Positions 35,049 to 46,345 of a stretch of 64,000 nt of DNA are shown here, one piece after another. Under the pieces are notes generated by a model, which was given only the letters and a program-made list of their open reading frames with translations, was not told where the DNA came from and searched no databases. This DNA comes from Verpa conica. Lineage: Eukaryota > Ascomycota > Pezizomycetes > Pezizales > Morchellaceae. Both the position numbers and the translations under genes were made by a program. The first letter of the stretch is position 1. Each line of letters starts with the position of its first letter. The stretch covers positions 868,001 through 932,000 of the forward strand of contig JAUFSD010000017.1 of the NCBI GenBank assembly GCA_033030425.1, written 5' to 3'.

Positions 35049-36653
35049 ATGTCTTTATCTATTCCCCTCTTCCACGCTGAACTCCTCCTAAATATTAGAT
35101 CAATCACTGTCTCGATAAACCTCCCGGCTCCTTCTGATGCACGAACAAAGCTTACACTCCCAACACCATCACAACTCCAACTCTATCACCATAATAAAAC
35201 TACGCTATTCAACCTCCCCGCCAATGTCGTCTCGCCTAGTTCCCTGTCAGGTGTCACCCCTGGCGAAACAGTCCTTTCTTATCGGCTCCCGGTAGCACCT
35301 GAGTTGCCATCTTTATCATCAACAGCAGAAAACTATGTTCCATGGTCAGCAATATCGCTTTCTTCTGCGAACAAAAAAGTGACACTACATTGCCGAGCCT
35401 GCTCTTTGGAGTTGGTTAATGGAGAAAAGGTCAGTTCATGGAAGGACCTGCCTTCAGGAAACTGGGCGGATATGATGGATTTCTGGCACTGTCATAAGCC
35501 AGAGACGGAGGGCACGAAAGGTGGTAGTGAGGGTGGGAAGTATGCAGGGCTACAAGGGGGGTATAAGACTGTGATGGGGACTATTTTGGTGGATTTAACG
35601 TATTTCTTGGTTGCAGAAGGGGATTGTGCGGGTTTGCAAGTGGTAGAGGTAATTAATTCTATTTATTTTTTCAACTACAGTCTGTCCATAAGACTGTGTT
35701 ACAAATATGGGCAAAAAGAAGGTCAGTAGCCAGCCGAAAGGTGTTCAGTGGTCATCTGTATCGATACAATTGCCCTAAATCAATTCACCTATTTAGTCAT
35801 AGGGTATTCCCAACCTTGAGCCATTAGAGGTATTCTTGCGAATCTTCTGGTGATGCGAGGGAGGGGGGTATCTTTGGCCTTTATGGGGCGATTATAGCCC
35901 CACTCAAGAGGTTCTTTTCGTTCGACGCCTCTTGGTTTCACCACACTGTTTTCTTTAGATTCGGTCATGTGTGGGAATGTTACGAGGCACATTCTTTCCT
36001 CTTCCTTTACTCTTTACCACTTAGGCTTCTTAGATATCACTTGCTAATGGGAAATGAAGGCGTCTACGAAAAAAGGACATGAAAGTCTATGTTGCAGTAA
36101 CTGCAAGGCTATCCTTGGTCATGTCGATATAGACGGAGATAATTCGGTCCGAGGATGGAGGCTCAATAAATGGAAAATAAAACTTCGATTCGATGCCAAT
36201 GGGATGTGCGAGGAGTATTCATACCCCATGGAGCCGTTTCTCTCCGCAAAGCTTCTTGCATTTGCTGAAGGAGAGGGGATAAGGCGCATGATTATCTCTT
36301 ACGACGATGATGGCAACAATGACGATGATAAAGGAGCAACAAGACTAAAGCTTTGGTTATTCAATACCGATGTTAGATACACAAATTCTCAGATCTCCCG
36401 GCCGATAAGGGCCTTGAAGGTGTTTTATAAAGAGGTTCAAGATGATGGTGGTGGTGCAGGGATAGAACAAGGGACTTCCCTACGGAATAGAGGTTTTGAG
36501 GATGTTAGACTAGCTACAGATATAGTGGTGGGTTTAAAGATGCTACTAGAGAAAAGCACTGATGGACTTTTAGAGGAGCTTAAGGGATTTAGGGGGTGGA
36601 GGGTTGGGACACTGCAAAGATTTGAGCCAGAGAACAGGGTTGTCGGTGGGTAA
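35049..36653 (+). CDS. IPA1: UBE3D/Ipa1-like HECT-type E2-binding protein
   Basis: The best model joins 35049–35648 and 36060–36653 (phase 0) into 397 residues. Family signs are the paired cysteines LHCRACSLEL, the block WKDLPSGNWADMMDFWHCHKP, a hydrophobic GTILVDLTYFLVAEGDC, then after the junction CCSNCKAILGHVD and GWRLNKWKIKLRF. These are the conserved elements of UBE3D (E2C-binding protein) and yeast Ipa1, an essential factor linked to mRNA 3'-end processing. The intron is unusually long for this window (411 bp), and the acceptor at 36059 was chosen because all earlier AG sites in that stretch run into in-frame stops. A small extra exon inside it (near 35674–35740) cannot be excluded. The intron may contain inserted DNA. 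Confidence 0.75.
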
Positions 36654-36963
36654 ATTGAGTGTGATTTCGCCCGGTTTTGGATTTCAAGCATGGTTTTTGT
36701 TCATGGGGCATCAATCAGAAGTGTCTCTAAGAATGGAGTACCTTTAAGGAATATTACTTTTTTAACTCATAAAGCGGCCTATCTGGTTATTAATTAGGCC
36801 TCTAGAGATGAATTGGTGGTTTTATATAAAAATTTAGGTCTGTCGCTCTAAAATAGTTCTCGCTTCTATCTATAATACTAGGATCATAGCCTACATGTAC
36901 TTTGTGATGGTATAATAGTAAATTTCTCAAGAGAAAAAAAAAACCAAAAAAAAACATTTAGAA
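36654..36963. other. Convergent intergenic region UBE3D-like–YEA4
   Basis: 310 bp, AT-rich, with a TACATGTA palindrome at 36892–36899. No gene is seen. Confidence 0.4.
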
Positions 36964-38474
36964 TCATAGTACCTTCTTCCCCCCACCACCTTTTATCTTT
37001 CTCAACTTGTTCTGCCTTTGGCTCTCCAGCCCGTACAAAAACCCGCCACCAAAAACAACAATTGCTCCCACAAAGACCCCTGGGCTCAACTCATTCCCGA
37101 ATAAGTAAATACTTAGCAACAAACTAACGAGTTTACGGATATTGAGTACAATCGTAACAGTTAAAGCAGATGACATTGACGCGAGCACGTTCACACCACG
37201 AACACACACGTAGTGCGTTAGTGCGTTCATGATGAGGAACACAACCTGCCGTGGGACTTTTACGATGAATGGGGGCAGCGGGAACGGAGTATCCAGAGGT
37301 GGTGAAGTAAGGAGACGACTCCATTGAAATTTTATGGAGCGGGATAGAGGTATAAAGAGGAATAGTGAGAGAAAGTGCTATATGTTTGTTAGCTACTAGG
37401 AGATATGCTAGAGAGATAGGTAATACCGAGTAAAAGAGGCCTTCACGATAGTTATTTCCATATTTAGTATATGTACCCTCAATGTAGAGGCCCATGAAAG
37501 CTGACATGACTTGGGCTACAAAAAGAATACCAAGACCAGTAAGGTATTGAGTTGTTGGTGAGTCGGAACCGCCATCTCCTTTAGAGTCTCCCCATGCCGA
37601 GAAGACTATTCCTACTGTTAAAATAAGAACGGAGAAGACTTGAAGCCTACTGTATCTGTACACATTCTCGGTGATTAAACTTTTAGAAGGTGTCTATTAT
37701 TTATAGAAATATGCTAAGCATGCAGGGAAGTAGTATCAAACCTTTTTCCCCAAAGCCACCCAATAACTAACGTTGTCATGCTCCCGCCACTCCGGAGGAT
37801 GATATGTACAGGTACCGAAATTTTATAGCCAAATGCGTAATTATTCAATATTGAAACACTGAAGTATAGCAATATCTGAATTACCCATCTGTGTATCGGT
37901 ATCGTATTTGGTTTAAGAAGTGTCGGTGATTTTGGATCGAAATGGTAAATAAATCCCTCAACGGCAACGAAGAGAAACTGCGCAAACGTGAGAAGGTGCC
38001 CGCTTTGTGGTTCTGTTCTAGATTTTTTCTTTTTTAGACTTTGAATCTTTCATTGACTAAAGGGAGAAATATCTCACTTTACTATTGCTTCTAGCGTAAA
38101 CACCTTTAAAGAAAGATAAAATTTTAGCACTTACACTAGACTCCGACCAATTAATGTTTCCCGTCTCCCCCTGGAAGGTGAGAAGGCAGTTAAAGAAGAA
38201 CCCTTACGTTCGAGCAACAACCCCCAAATATCAACCCGATCATGACAGCCGTCTGTACCCAGATAGGAATCGTTGCCTGCGCGAGAGCGGAAATTGCCGT
38301 TGACGTAGAGTTTGGAAACACATTCTTCGCGCCAGCATTGCCCTCGAGGTGAGGACGAGCATCGATTTTGCTTATCCCCTCGATTGACGCGTCGTAGCCA
38401 TGTGTCTCTTCATTCGCGTTTGCACCTGCAGAAGTTCTGGACCCACTCCTTCGGCGCTGACCTCCCTTGGCCAT
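36964..38474 (-). CDS. YEA4: UDP-N-acetylglucosamine transporter, Yea4/SLC35B family
   Basis: Five exons on the minus strand (38208–38474, 38078–38103, 37742–38017, 37427–37655, 36964–37377) join in phase to 403 residues. The family exchanges UDP-GlcNAc for UMP across the ER membrane and supplies chitin synthesis in yeast. The polar N-terminus (about 60 residues) is followed by about ten hydrophobic segments. Conserved text includes FGGCCSNVFTLEAIVK, QFLFVAVEGFIYHF, VPVHIILRSGGSMTTLVIGW, LTGLGILFVAQVMSAFMGLY, then, after the 49-bp intron at 37378–37426, HFLSLFLFIPLSRSIKF and finally NALTHYVCVRGVNVLAS and SALTVTIVLNIRKLVSLLLS. Exon 2 is only 26 nt. Lysines near the C-terminus (KIKGGGGKKVL) could act in ER retention. 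It is divergent from the amidase gene (612 bp). Confidence 0.9.
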
Positions 38475-39086
38475 GGTCTCGTGTTAAAGTTCTTAGTCTA
38501 CCTAAATACCTGACTCTTGCTGGGGTCAGGCCTGAACCAGTAAATAATAACTCATAAGGAGCTACTTACCGGCAAACATCAACATATAAACCGTGAGGAA
38601 ATACTGGAAATACTGGCAACTAACAAACTCGAAGAGCAGACTTCAGCAGAGGACAACTCAGCCGTTTTATGAGGTCACGGCTAGCAGGGATCACCAGGAA
38701 GCCGTTCTCAGGAACCCGCTTTCTTGGACTCGCTTATCGCCCCACCTTGAGAGCCACCGTTGCACCTCCACCTATGATCGTTTCTCGTGATACCTAGGCA
38801 GGAGGCCCGTAAACCTCGCTGTAATTAGTATCTTGCCCCGCATCCCCTGGGGATATCACATCTGCCGGCTCCTCGGGGTAATCTGGTACCAGTGATTGGT
38901 ATATCTACCTACGGACCTCCTACCTTTCGGGAACTAACTGCGGTCTTCAATAGCTATCAATGGCAGCTTTCATGGATACTAGCCCACCTAAAGCCATACC
39001 AAGAGTATTTGAAAAATCAGGGCTGACGTATACTTCATGGTAGGCGCTATCTTGAATTTGCTCTTTGATTTTGCGTCAAGTCCTAA
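38475..39086. promoter_or_regulatory. Divergent promoter region YEA4–amidase
   Basis: 612 bp between divergent start codons. No supported gene is seen; small frames are without similarity. Confidence 0.35.
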
Positions 39087-40126
39087 ATGTCTTATAGTTA
39101 TTGCGAGGAAAACATCTACTGTATGGTTCGAGATTACATAGATCTGCTAGATCGCAAATTATACACTGTAGTCTTCTTATCAAATCAAGAGAAATGTAAG
39201 TAGGCCCGAAACGGGCTCAGTTAAACTACCAGTAAAGCTAACTTCATGCCCCTTCTCTCTTCTCCCTTCTTTTACTTAGGCTGTCCGCTGTTCTATCAGA
39301 AGGTATGCTAGCATGTGATTGCGGGATCCAGGAAGACTATCCTGACAAAAACCTTTAATGCTAGGCTGCACGCCATCAAAAAATCCCCGTGTGTTGGGTA
39401 TGCCTTTCTATACGCCAAAATATCATCCTCTCGAGAACCCAAGGACACCAAGTGCGTAAATTAACCAATTCTTACTAGGACTACCACGTAATCCTGATCT
39501 ATAGACATACTACTACTACTACAACCCCTTCATCAATAGTCTACGACTTTGACACCGCACTCGATCCATTTGGCCTTCCCTTTGAAACCTACTTCTCGAA
39601 GACACTTTTCGGCGATGAAAGCTTCTGGAATGAACCGGACACAGGTATTGACCAAGAAGCTATACTATCGTTCATAGATAGTCACCCTCGATTCTTCAAA
39701 CTAGTCCCTGCGGAAGATTATCTTAGATTATTTGCTAGCACGAGGAAACACATGATGAAAAAACCATCTATCCACAAGACCGCTTCCACGAATGCGGACT
39801 TGAATATTGATAACCCTAAGGCCGAAATCCAACAATGGGAAAATGAGTGGTCTGCGAAGCCACCAGATTACTCTCCTATCAGGGCCGAAGGTAAAATATT
39901 ATTTCTACTCTTCCTACTAAGATTACCCATATAAATATTGCTAGCTTTATGTGGGTTATACGCTAATCACAAGTCTTTTTTAGAATCAGAAAATACCCTG
40001 GATAAGTTCTTAGATTTCAGCTCAAATATCGGGGATAAGTATGGAAGAATCGTTAATGAGCGGGATTTTTGGAAAGAATTCACAGGCAGGGTAGAAGGAT
40101 ACCCAGACCGCCCTAGTATAGAATAA
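39087..40126 (+). CDS. NTAQ1: Protein N-terminal glutamine amidohydrolase (NTAQ1 family)
   Basis: Five exons (39087–39195, 39280–39302, 39365–39397, 39479–39890, 39945–40126) join in phase to 252 residues. NTAQ1 deamidates N-terminal Gln to Glu, the first step of one branch of the Arg/N-degron pathway. The catalytic triad is visible: Cys in SYCEENIY (residue 6), His in DYHVILIY just after the third junction, and Asp in VYDFDTALDPFGLPF. Further family text is FRxVPAEDYLRLFAS-like (FFKLVPAEDYLRLFASTRKH) and PPDYSPI. A TAA stands in frame directly before the ATG, which fixes the start. Exons 2 and 3 are only 23 and 33 nt. The region between the conserved blocks (about 125–170) is longer and more acidic than in animals. 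It is convergent with the protease-like gene. Confidence 0.88.
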
Positions 40127-40418
40127 ACAGTAGTTCTATAACCAGGGAATTTATTGTCAAGAAACATCCAATATAATCTAGAGCAAACCATTCATACCTT
40201 AGAAACCCATTCTATAGCTTCAGTATATCATACAGCAGTACAAGACTAAGTACAAACGAAAACAGCAGTAAAACTAGTAACTGCTCAAGCACCATATGAA
40301 GTATATAATTTACAGGTTATATCAAACACCCCACCCCTTCCCTCATAAAATAAAATAAAGTCTAGATATTATACATAACTTTTGAAAGTTAAAACCAAAA
40401 AGAGCGTGCGTAGAGTCC
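40127..40418. other. Convergent intergenic region
   Basis: 292 bp, AT-rich; nothing recognisable. Confidence 0.4.
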
Positions 40419-42480
40419 TTAAGGTAGTTCGTGTGGTTCATGTGGCTGTATCAAAGCTTGTTCAGGCTTCGGAACATAGAAACCCGTACCCGGTATCACA
40501 GGGCTTGCCGGAACTTCCTGAGGTTCCGGTGCCGGTCCTGGCTCATGATAATAACCTTTTATGTTTGTAGGGGATGCCGGGAGTTCCCCAACCCCAGCGT
40601 ATGGCTGCTCCATTGTATGCATCTCAGTTGTTGGAAGCTCCGCCTTAAAAAACATTTCGCGCTCTGGGATGGTAGCAGGAACGGCGGCGTCCGGGTTTAT
40701 TCCACTTGTTGAAGGTGTGATTGGATATGAAATCTTGTTTGTTTCAAACCATGACCTCTTCTTCCTCCTCATAAAGAAAAAGATCAGCCCAATGACGGCC
40801 ATTAGGGCCACAGCCCCACCAACAACCCCACCAGCTATGGCAGCGGTTGGCGGGCTCGAATCTTCTAAGGTGTTTTTTGTAGTAGATTCATTACCCCTTG
40901 AGGACGTCGTAGGGGACACAGATCCATCTAGTCTTGTTGGGAAAGAGTCATATCTATTACTCTTATCTGTAGATACACTCGTAAAGGGCAGAATCTCGGA
41001 TTCGCTAGAGTAGCTTGCAGGTGCGATCTGAAATTCATTGCTGTCATAATTTATTGCCTATCGAAAAGCGTTAATTAGGATATATAAACCTAAATAGCAG
41101 AACCACAAGGGGAGTTGGACTCACAAGGTAGATCGCTTTTAGAAAGGGTCTCCCGAGGATGATCTTTGAATGAGATGTTGAATAGTTTATAAGGATTGGG
41201 GGGGAGTATTTGTTTTTTGAAATCTTGGGCGTAGCCATATAGCTTCTGTCGAACTCCCAAACTATATCACTCATTAAAATCCAAAGCCTAGATAGGTGAT
41301 TTGAGATAGAGCCATTACATACTTGACTCTGGGAAAGAGATATTGAACTCTTGTACGCCGACCCTAGCACTTGTCCCTTTTAACTTCACCGTCATGGTAA
41401 TATTCCCTTGGTGTACAGGTTTGCTTGTAATTGTACCCGCATCACTATAAGTGTTGCTCCGTACACTTCGAACACTCTCTATAAAAATGTTTTAGTGAAA
41501 CCATGATAACTAAACTAAGGGAACTTTGATACGTACCTGCAACTTCTCTAGGGACATGTATCCACGGATTTGTGGTATCAATCTCTGCATCATATGGAGT
41601 ACTATCATCAAAAATTACATGCACATCCGGGCTATGTACATTAAGCCCTGTGACATAGAAACTAGGAATGCCGTTTGAATCTAGGTCGCCCCTCATAAAT
41701 GCATCACCCTCCTTCGCAAAGTCATAGCCTCCAAGAACAATAGATCCAGGGTATTCCGCATCCTAATAGCCATGTTAGTTCATTCTACCTTAGGTTTACT
41801 TCCTCGCCATCCTGCGAAATATCCAAACATACTTTTGCATCCGGATCCCAATTCTGTGTATATTTCACATCACTCCCCTGAAACATCGAAAACGCTCTGG
41901 CAGCAATGTGACCATCCTTCACCAGTCTATCTAATAAAGCCGAGTCCTTTCCGAGTCCTATATGCCCAAACGAAGTATTGGCACTCGTTGCAAAATTCAT
42001 GTCGAATTCTGTCAACTCAACACCACCAATACTTATAGTATCGGAACCAGTCCCCCCTGCAGCAGTATAATTCTCAGGCCAAAAGTCTAAATCATTGCTA
42101 GCAGGTAGGCTGAATACACCCGAAGTGCTCTGTTTTATTGTTGTAGATTTTTCCGGGTCGAGGAGTTGGCCATCTGCACAATTGTCAAGGAAGCTGCTCC
42201 AAGGGTTCTTGGTATTGCCACCGGTGTAGTCGCAGGCTGCACTTAATGGTATCCAGGTCTGAGAATCACGGTTTGATACTACTGTTCTGAAAGTCACAGC
42301 TGGGTTTGAAACCTGTTTGATTTCAGTATGGGGACAACAGGTAAATTTTGGGGACATTCTTCATACCGTTATAGGAAAAAGGTAGCGGTCTTCTATCTCA
42401 AGCTTTGGGTGCACAAAGTCAACTGCTATTGTCGAGGCCACCTGAGTTAGACGGGGCAAGAGAGTACTAGGGATCCTCAT
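40419..42480 (-). CDS. Membrane-anchored pepsin-fold (A1) protein with degenerate active site
   Basis: Six exons on the minus strand (42367–42480, 41800–42312, 41537–41762, 41323–41478, 41125–41261, 40419–41057) join in phase to 594 residues. The fold is that of an A1 aspartic protease: ATFRTVVSNRDSQTWIP-like start (sequence VTFRTVVSNRDSQTWIP), GHIGLG, SIVLGGYD, the second-lobe motif EIDTTNPWIHVP and the late IILGRPFLKAIYL. The first DTG is SNR, so the first catalytic Asp is missing; the second is DTT. A Ser/Thr-rich stalk leads to one membrane helix (AAIAGGVVGGAVALMAVIGL, about residue 430–455) and a basic stop (RRKKR), then a Pro/Glu-rich cytoplasmic tail of about 140 residues. It is probably a non-proteolytic surface protein. 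The N-terminus has only a weak signal-peptide character, so a missed first exon is possible. The 37-bp intron 41763–41799 is the shortest used here. Confidence 0.78.
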
Positions 42481-44699
42481 TCTCTCTCGTTCTCCTACTT
42501 GCACAAACGAGAATAACAAATTAAAGAAAATATTGAGGAATTAAAACGAAGAAAAAAACAGCAGCAACACTGATAGAAAATGGTAGGAAGTAAGGATAGT
42601 TCTTAAATCCACCAACAGGCATCGCTTACAGTTATACTAGTCATAAATTACCTTGCAGAAAACCCAATTATTGTCGGCTGGGGTGGATGGCTGAGTTGTC
42701 TCTGGTGATCATTATTCTGACATGTAGCTAGTTGAAACTAGTTATGCCATACCAATCGTGCCACAGGCTCTAAAATAGTGGCTAGGCGTAATAGGCTCTC
42801 CGTTGGAAATTAGGTAATTTCGTCGGCAGACTGTTTTCACTTGGATCCTCTATTTAATTCAATTGGATATTTTTGTCTTTGTTTAATGTTGTAGATTCGA
42901 TCCAATCGTAACCACAAAGCACCTTTCCGTGAAAACCACTGGTAGCTTTAGAAACTACATATTCAATAGGGCTGGGGCTTCAAGGATGTGGCTGCAGTAT
43001 ACCCCTGTCTGGAATGTAGAATTCCGGCGGTTGTCACTATTTTGGGGGTCCGGTAAGGATCAAAGCAACCATACATACTGAATGCAGATTAATGGCCCAG
43101 GGTCCTCCTTAGGCGTCTAATGACCTACTTGTATTGTCTTAGAGCTTAATAATTCGTGGGAAATGCCCTCTTGGTTTGACTCTACACATGCAGTCGCACG
43201 TTGTTCTGCCGCCAACCATAAATATACCACCTGCAACTACCCCTTCCAGCTCTACGAGTGAAAAGGCCGAGGATCCTCCATATCCCTTTAATTTTGCTAG
43301 TGGGTTCTTAGCCACAACCCCTCTGCATGTATTAGAATCCCAGGGTACAGAAAATGATACTAATAAAACAAGGAGGATAAAACCCAATAGGATCACCTGA
43401 TATCTAAACCGTTTGAACTACTAAACGATATAGCATTATAAAGCCTAAAGGTACCCGAGGTCACAGGCCCGAATATATTCCTAGGCCCAGCTATAGCTAC
43501 TGATGTAAATAAGGGCTTAAGGCCTTCGGAAAGGCGGTCAATCACCAAAAATACACTAGAGCATCATTCTCCATGCAGCTCCCAGAAAGCGTGTGTATAA
43601 AGAAAGGTCCAGTGAGCTCCAGCCAAATATGCTAAGGCCTAAATACACTTTGAGATAATACCAAGATACTTGAGTTTTTTTACACTCACATTAGCCGTAA
43701 TTCGTTGCTTAAATTGACAAAATTATGCCGTCAAATCTAGCTTAACTAATTTTTGCTGACAACACCAAGCCATCAGTGGGAATAAGAAAATTTAGAGATT
43801 TTTACATAGATGCTAGCTCATGTCATGTAGGTAAATACAGGACGGGGCTATCTACCGTGCGGATCGCGCACGAGACCGCAATATTATCTTTCTACACATA
43901 ATACACCTTTACCAAGTGTTTGAATCCCAAATCCGTATATTATAGTCTTACCCCAGCCCGTCACCCCCCCCCCCCTTCTCGCATTGATAGGAAAATACTA
44001 GATTAGAAAAGATTTGAGTTTAATTCAAACGCAACCTGTGCCTCTTCAACGGCCCCTACGGTAAGGAGGCCAGTTTTGACAGACGAAGGGATACTATATA
44101 AGCTCACCAGCCAGTCTGATCAGTGAGGCACAACGAATAAATGATGTATCTTTTAACACTAGCCGCAGTAACTTCACCAAATTTACCCCCTATGTACTTG
44201 ATGACTAGTTTCAACTATCTATTATATTCTAGGCTATATAGCTATATTGATAACCGAGGTGGTGACATATCGGATATAGTAGTAATAACTAAGGAATATA
44301 ATTGTACTTTAGGATGTTCAGGGCCGGGGCGCGGGCCGCTGCCTCCCATGAACATCCCCTATTTGGAACTCCTTGTTCATATGAGTCTTGAATTGAAATA
44401 ACACCAAATCCCAGTCTCTAGCTTATCCCAATTTATGAAGTTAGGCCAAAGTCTCTCGATCTTCTGTATAACAGAATATTCAATAGGACCAGTGAATCGT
44501 GACTTGTTATACGGAAGCTGTGTAAATTTTAGAAAATGTTAAGTGGTCCTGGTCTACACTAGGCCTCCTTTAAATTCTCCTGTTTTTAGCTAATGGCCAT
44601 ACTAACACTTCGATTACGCTCGGATAGTCGAGTGATCTTTCAAGAGGTTAGAGTTTTTACTATTCTAGGATTATATAATCAGATAAGATTAGATATTTT

Positions 44700-45420
44700 C
44701 TGGCCCGTTGGGGGGACCTGCCTATCGGGGGGACATCCCCCTAACGGGCCAGCCTGGGAGCGGACAGGTAGGCATCCCCTGAATGGGCTACCTGTTGGAG
44801 GGATACCAGTGTCCCCTATATGGGTAGGTGATAAATCATGGCTCAATTAATACAGGCATACCCTAAATAAATTAAGTTAGTGGTTAGAAAGATATTGGCC
44901 TACCCTGAGATTTCTAGGGGATTTTATTTTATTTTTATACCATGAATTGTTGTCTCTGAAGATTTTTATATTGTAGGTACTTTTTGTAGCAAAAAATAGT
45001 TATATGTTATCTGATAAACATGGGTGCTTTATAACCAATGCACTTGGTAAAATAGCGATGTACTAGTACGTACTAGGGTAAAATACCAACCTAGTAGGAC
45101 AAAATAGCTCTCTACCCGTTCAGGGAATGCAGTGTGTCCCTCCAATGGATGGCCCATTGAGGGGATGGCCTATAAAACTGATTTATTGCTACCCATTGGG
45201 GGGATATCCCTCCAACAGGCCGGCCCATTCAGGGGATAACCCTACTCGCTGGGGTACATATATTTCATATTAACCCCCATACGAGTAATGTAATATATTA
45301 TAGGTCGATTAACACAGGTACACTCTAAAAAAAATTGAATAACAGTCAGAAATTATGAACCTTATTATTATTTTTTACACTTTTATATCATGCCTTCTTG
45401 TATCTGTGGGGGGGGGTTGT
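44700..45420 (+). repeat. Two diverged direct-repeat copies (about 44700–45000 and 45180–45420)
   Basis: Both copies run in the same order: CCCGTTGGGGGGA/CCCATTGGGGGGA, a CAGGGGAT-type palindrome, ATTAATACAGG/ATTAACACAGG, a T-rich stretch and ATACCATG/ATATCATG. Most of the differences I can align are transitions. Confidence 0.5.
44702..44750. repeat. 49-bp hairpin with G-tract arms
   Basis: The left arm GGCCCGTTGGGGGG (44702–44715) pairs with the right arm CCCCCTAACGGGCC (44737–44750) with one mismatch. The loop itself contains a second small palindrome (GGGGGACATCCCCC). Confidence 0.75.
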
Positions 45421-46284
45421 GTTTAGGTATTTTTCGATAGCTGGAAATATTTGATGTTCCCCAAAGGCAGCGTCCCCCTGGCGGACCAGAACATATACAT
45501 TATCCTACCCGTAGGTTTATAGAATATTTCTCTTATATTCCGTCCTCTCCTTCTCCTTCTCTCGCCTTTGTATCTACAGCCTATCTGGTCTTTTATATAT
45601 ATATGATTAATCAGCTCATTCATTTACCTACTTACTCTATCAGCCTTGAGATGATTACAAAGATAACTTGGATTAGATATTGCCGCTCTTAAAGCGAAGG
45701 TTATATATATAATTATAGCTTTAGGCTAGATATTGAGAGTGAATCAATTATTCTAAAATATAACCCACAAATTTACCTTAGACCTCTTACTATCCAGTGG
45801 CTCTCTTCTACAGGCTTGCTAAAGTATGACATCCATTGACTTTGGACCTAGCTCAGAAACCAAGTCTTCTGCTATTACCGTGATAGTAAGGACACGAAGA
45901 AATTACCACTTAGATATAGTAGAATTTTTCTAGTCAGATATTATAGAAGGTATCGAAGCGTAAATCGGTCAAAACTTAATTTACCGCCAGTGGTAAATTT
46001 AAGTACAAAAAAACTAGATCCCAGCGCCTATACGTACTATCTTCGTTGAACCCAGCACTACATTTAGGTCAGGCACTTCGAACTGGCATTGATAAATTTA
46101 CTAGGTTTATTATGTGTGCATGCCCAAGGTGGAAAGTGGCTAGACCATCAAACGCATCCACTTTTTACTAATATCTAAACACCTATCTTAGCAGGTTTAT
46201 CTTGAGTAGTACAGAGTATTGGGTTCAAGAAAAATAACGCTCATAGACGCCGGGGTCCAGCGTTTTTATACTTGAATTATTGAT

Positions 46285-46345
46285 ACAGGAGACTCTGCTA
46301 GCTGGCTATAAGAATATTACCTATAAGAATATTCTTAGCACATAA
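46285..46345. mobile_element. Relic of the CTATAAGAAT inverted-repeat element family
   Basis: GGCTATAAGAATATTACC followed by CCTATAAGAATATTCT matches the left interior of the 8821–8998 element (GGCTATAAGAATATTCGCCC and CCTATAAGAATATG). A matching right end was not found, so this looks like a truncated copy. Confidence 0.45.

Noticed and set aside
43139..43396. 85-codon minus-strand frame with a hydrophobic N-terminus
   Set aside because: It looks like a small secreted or membrane protein at first, but the plus strand is open over the same stretch, no family match is seen and it lies in decayed repeat DNA.
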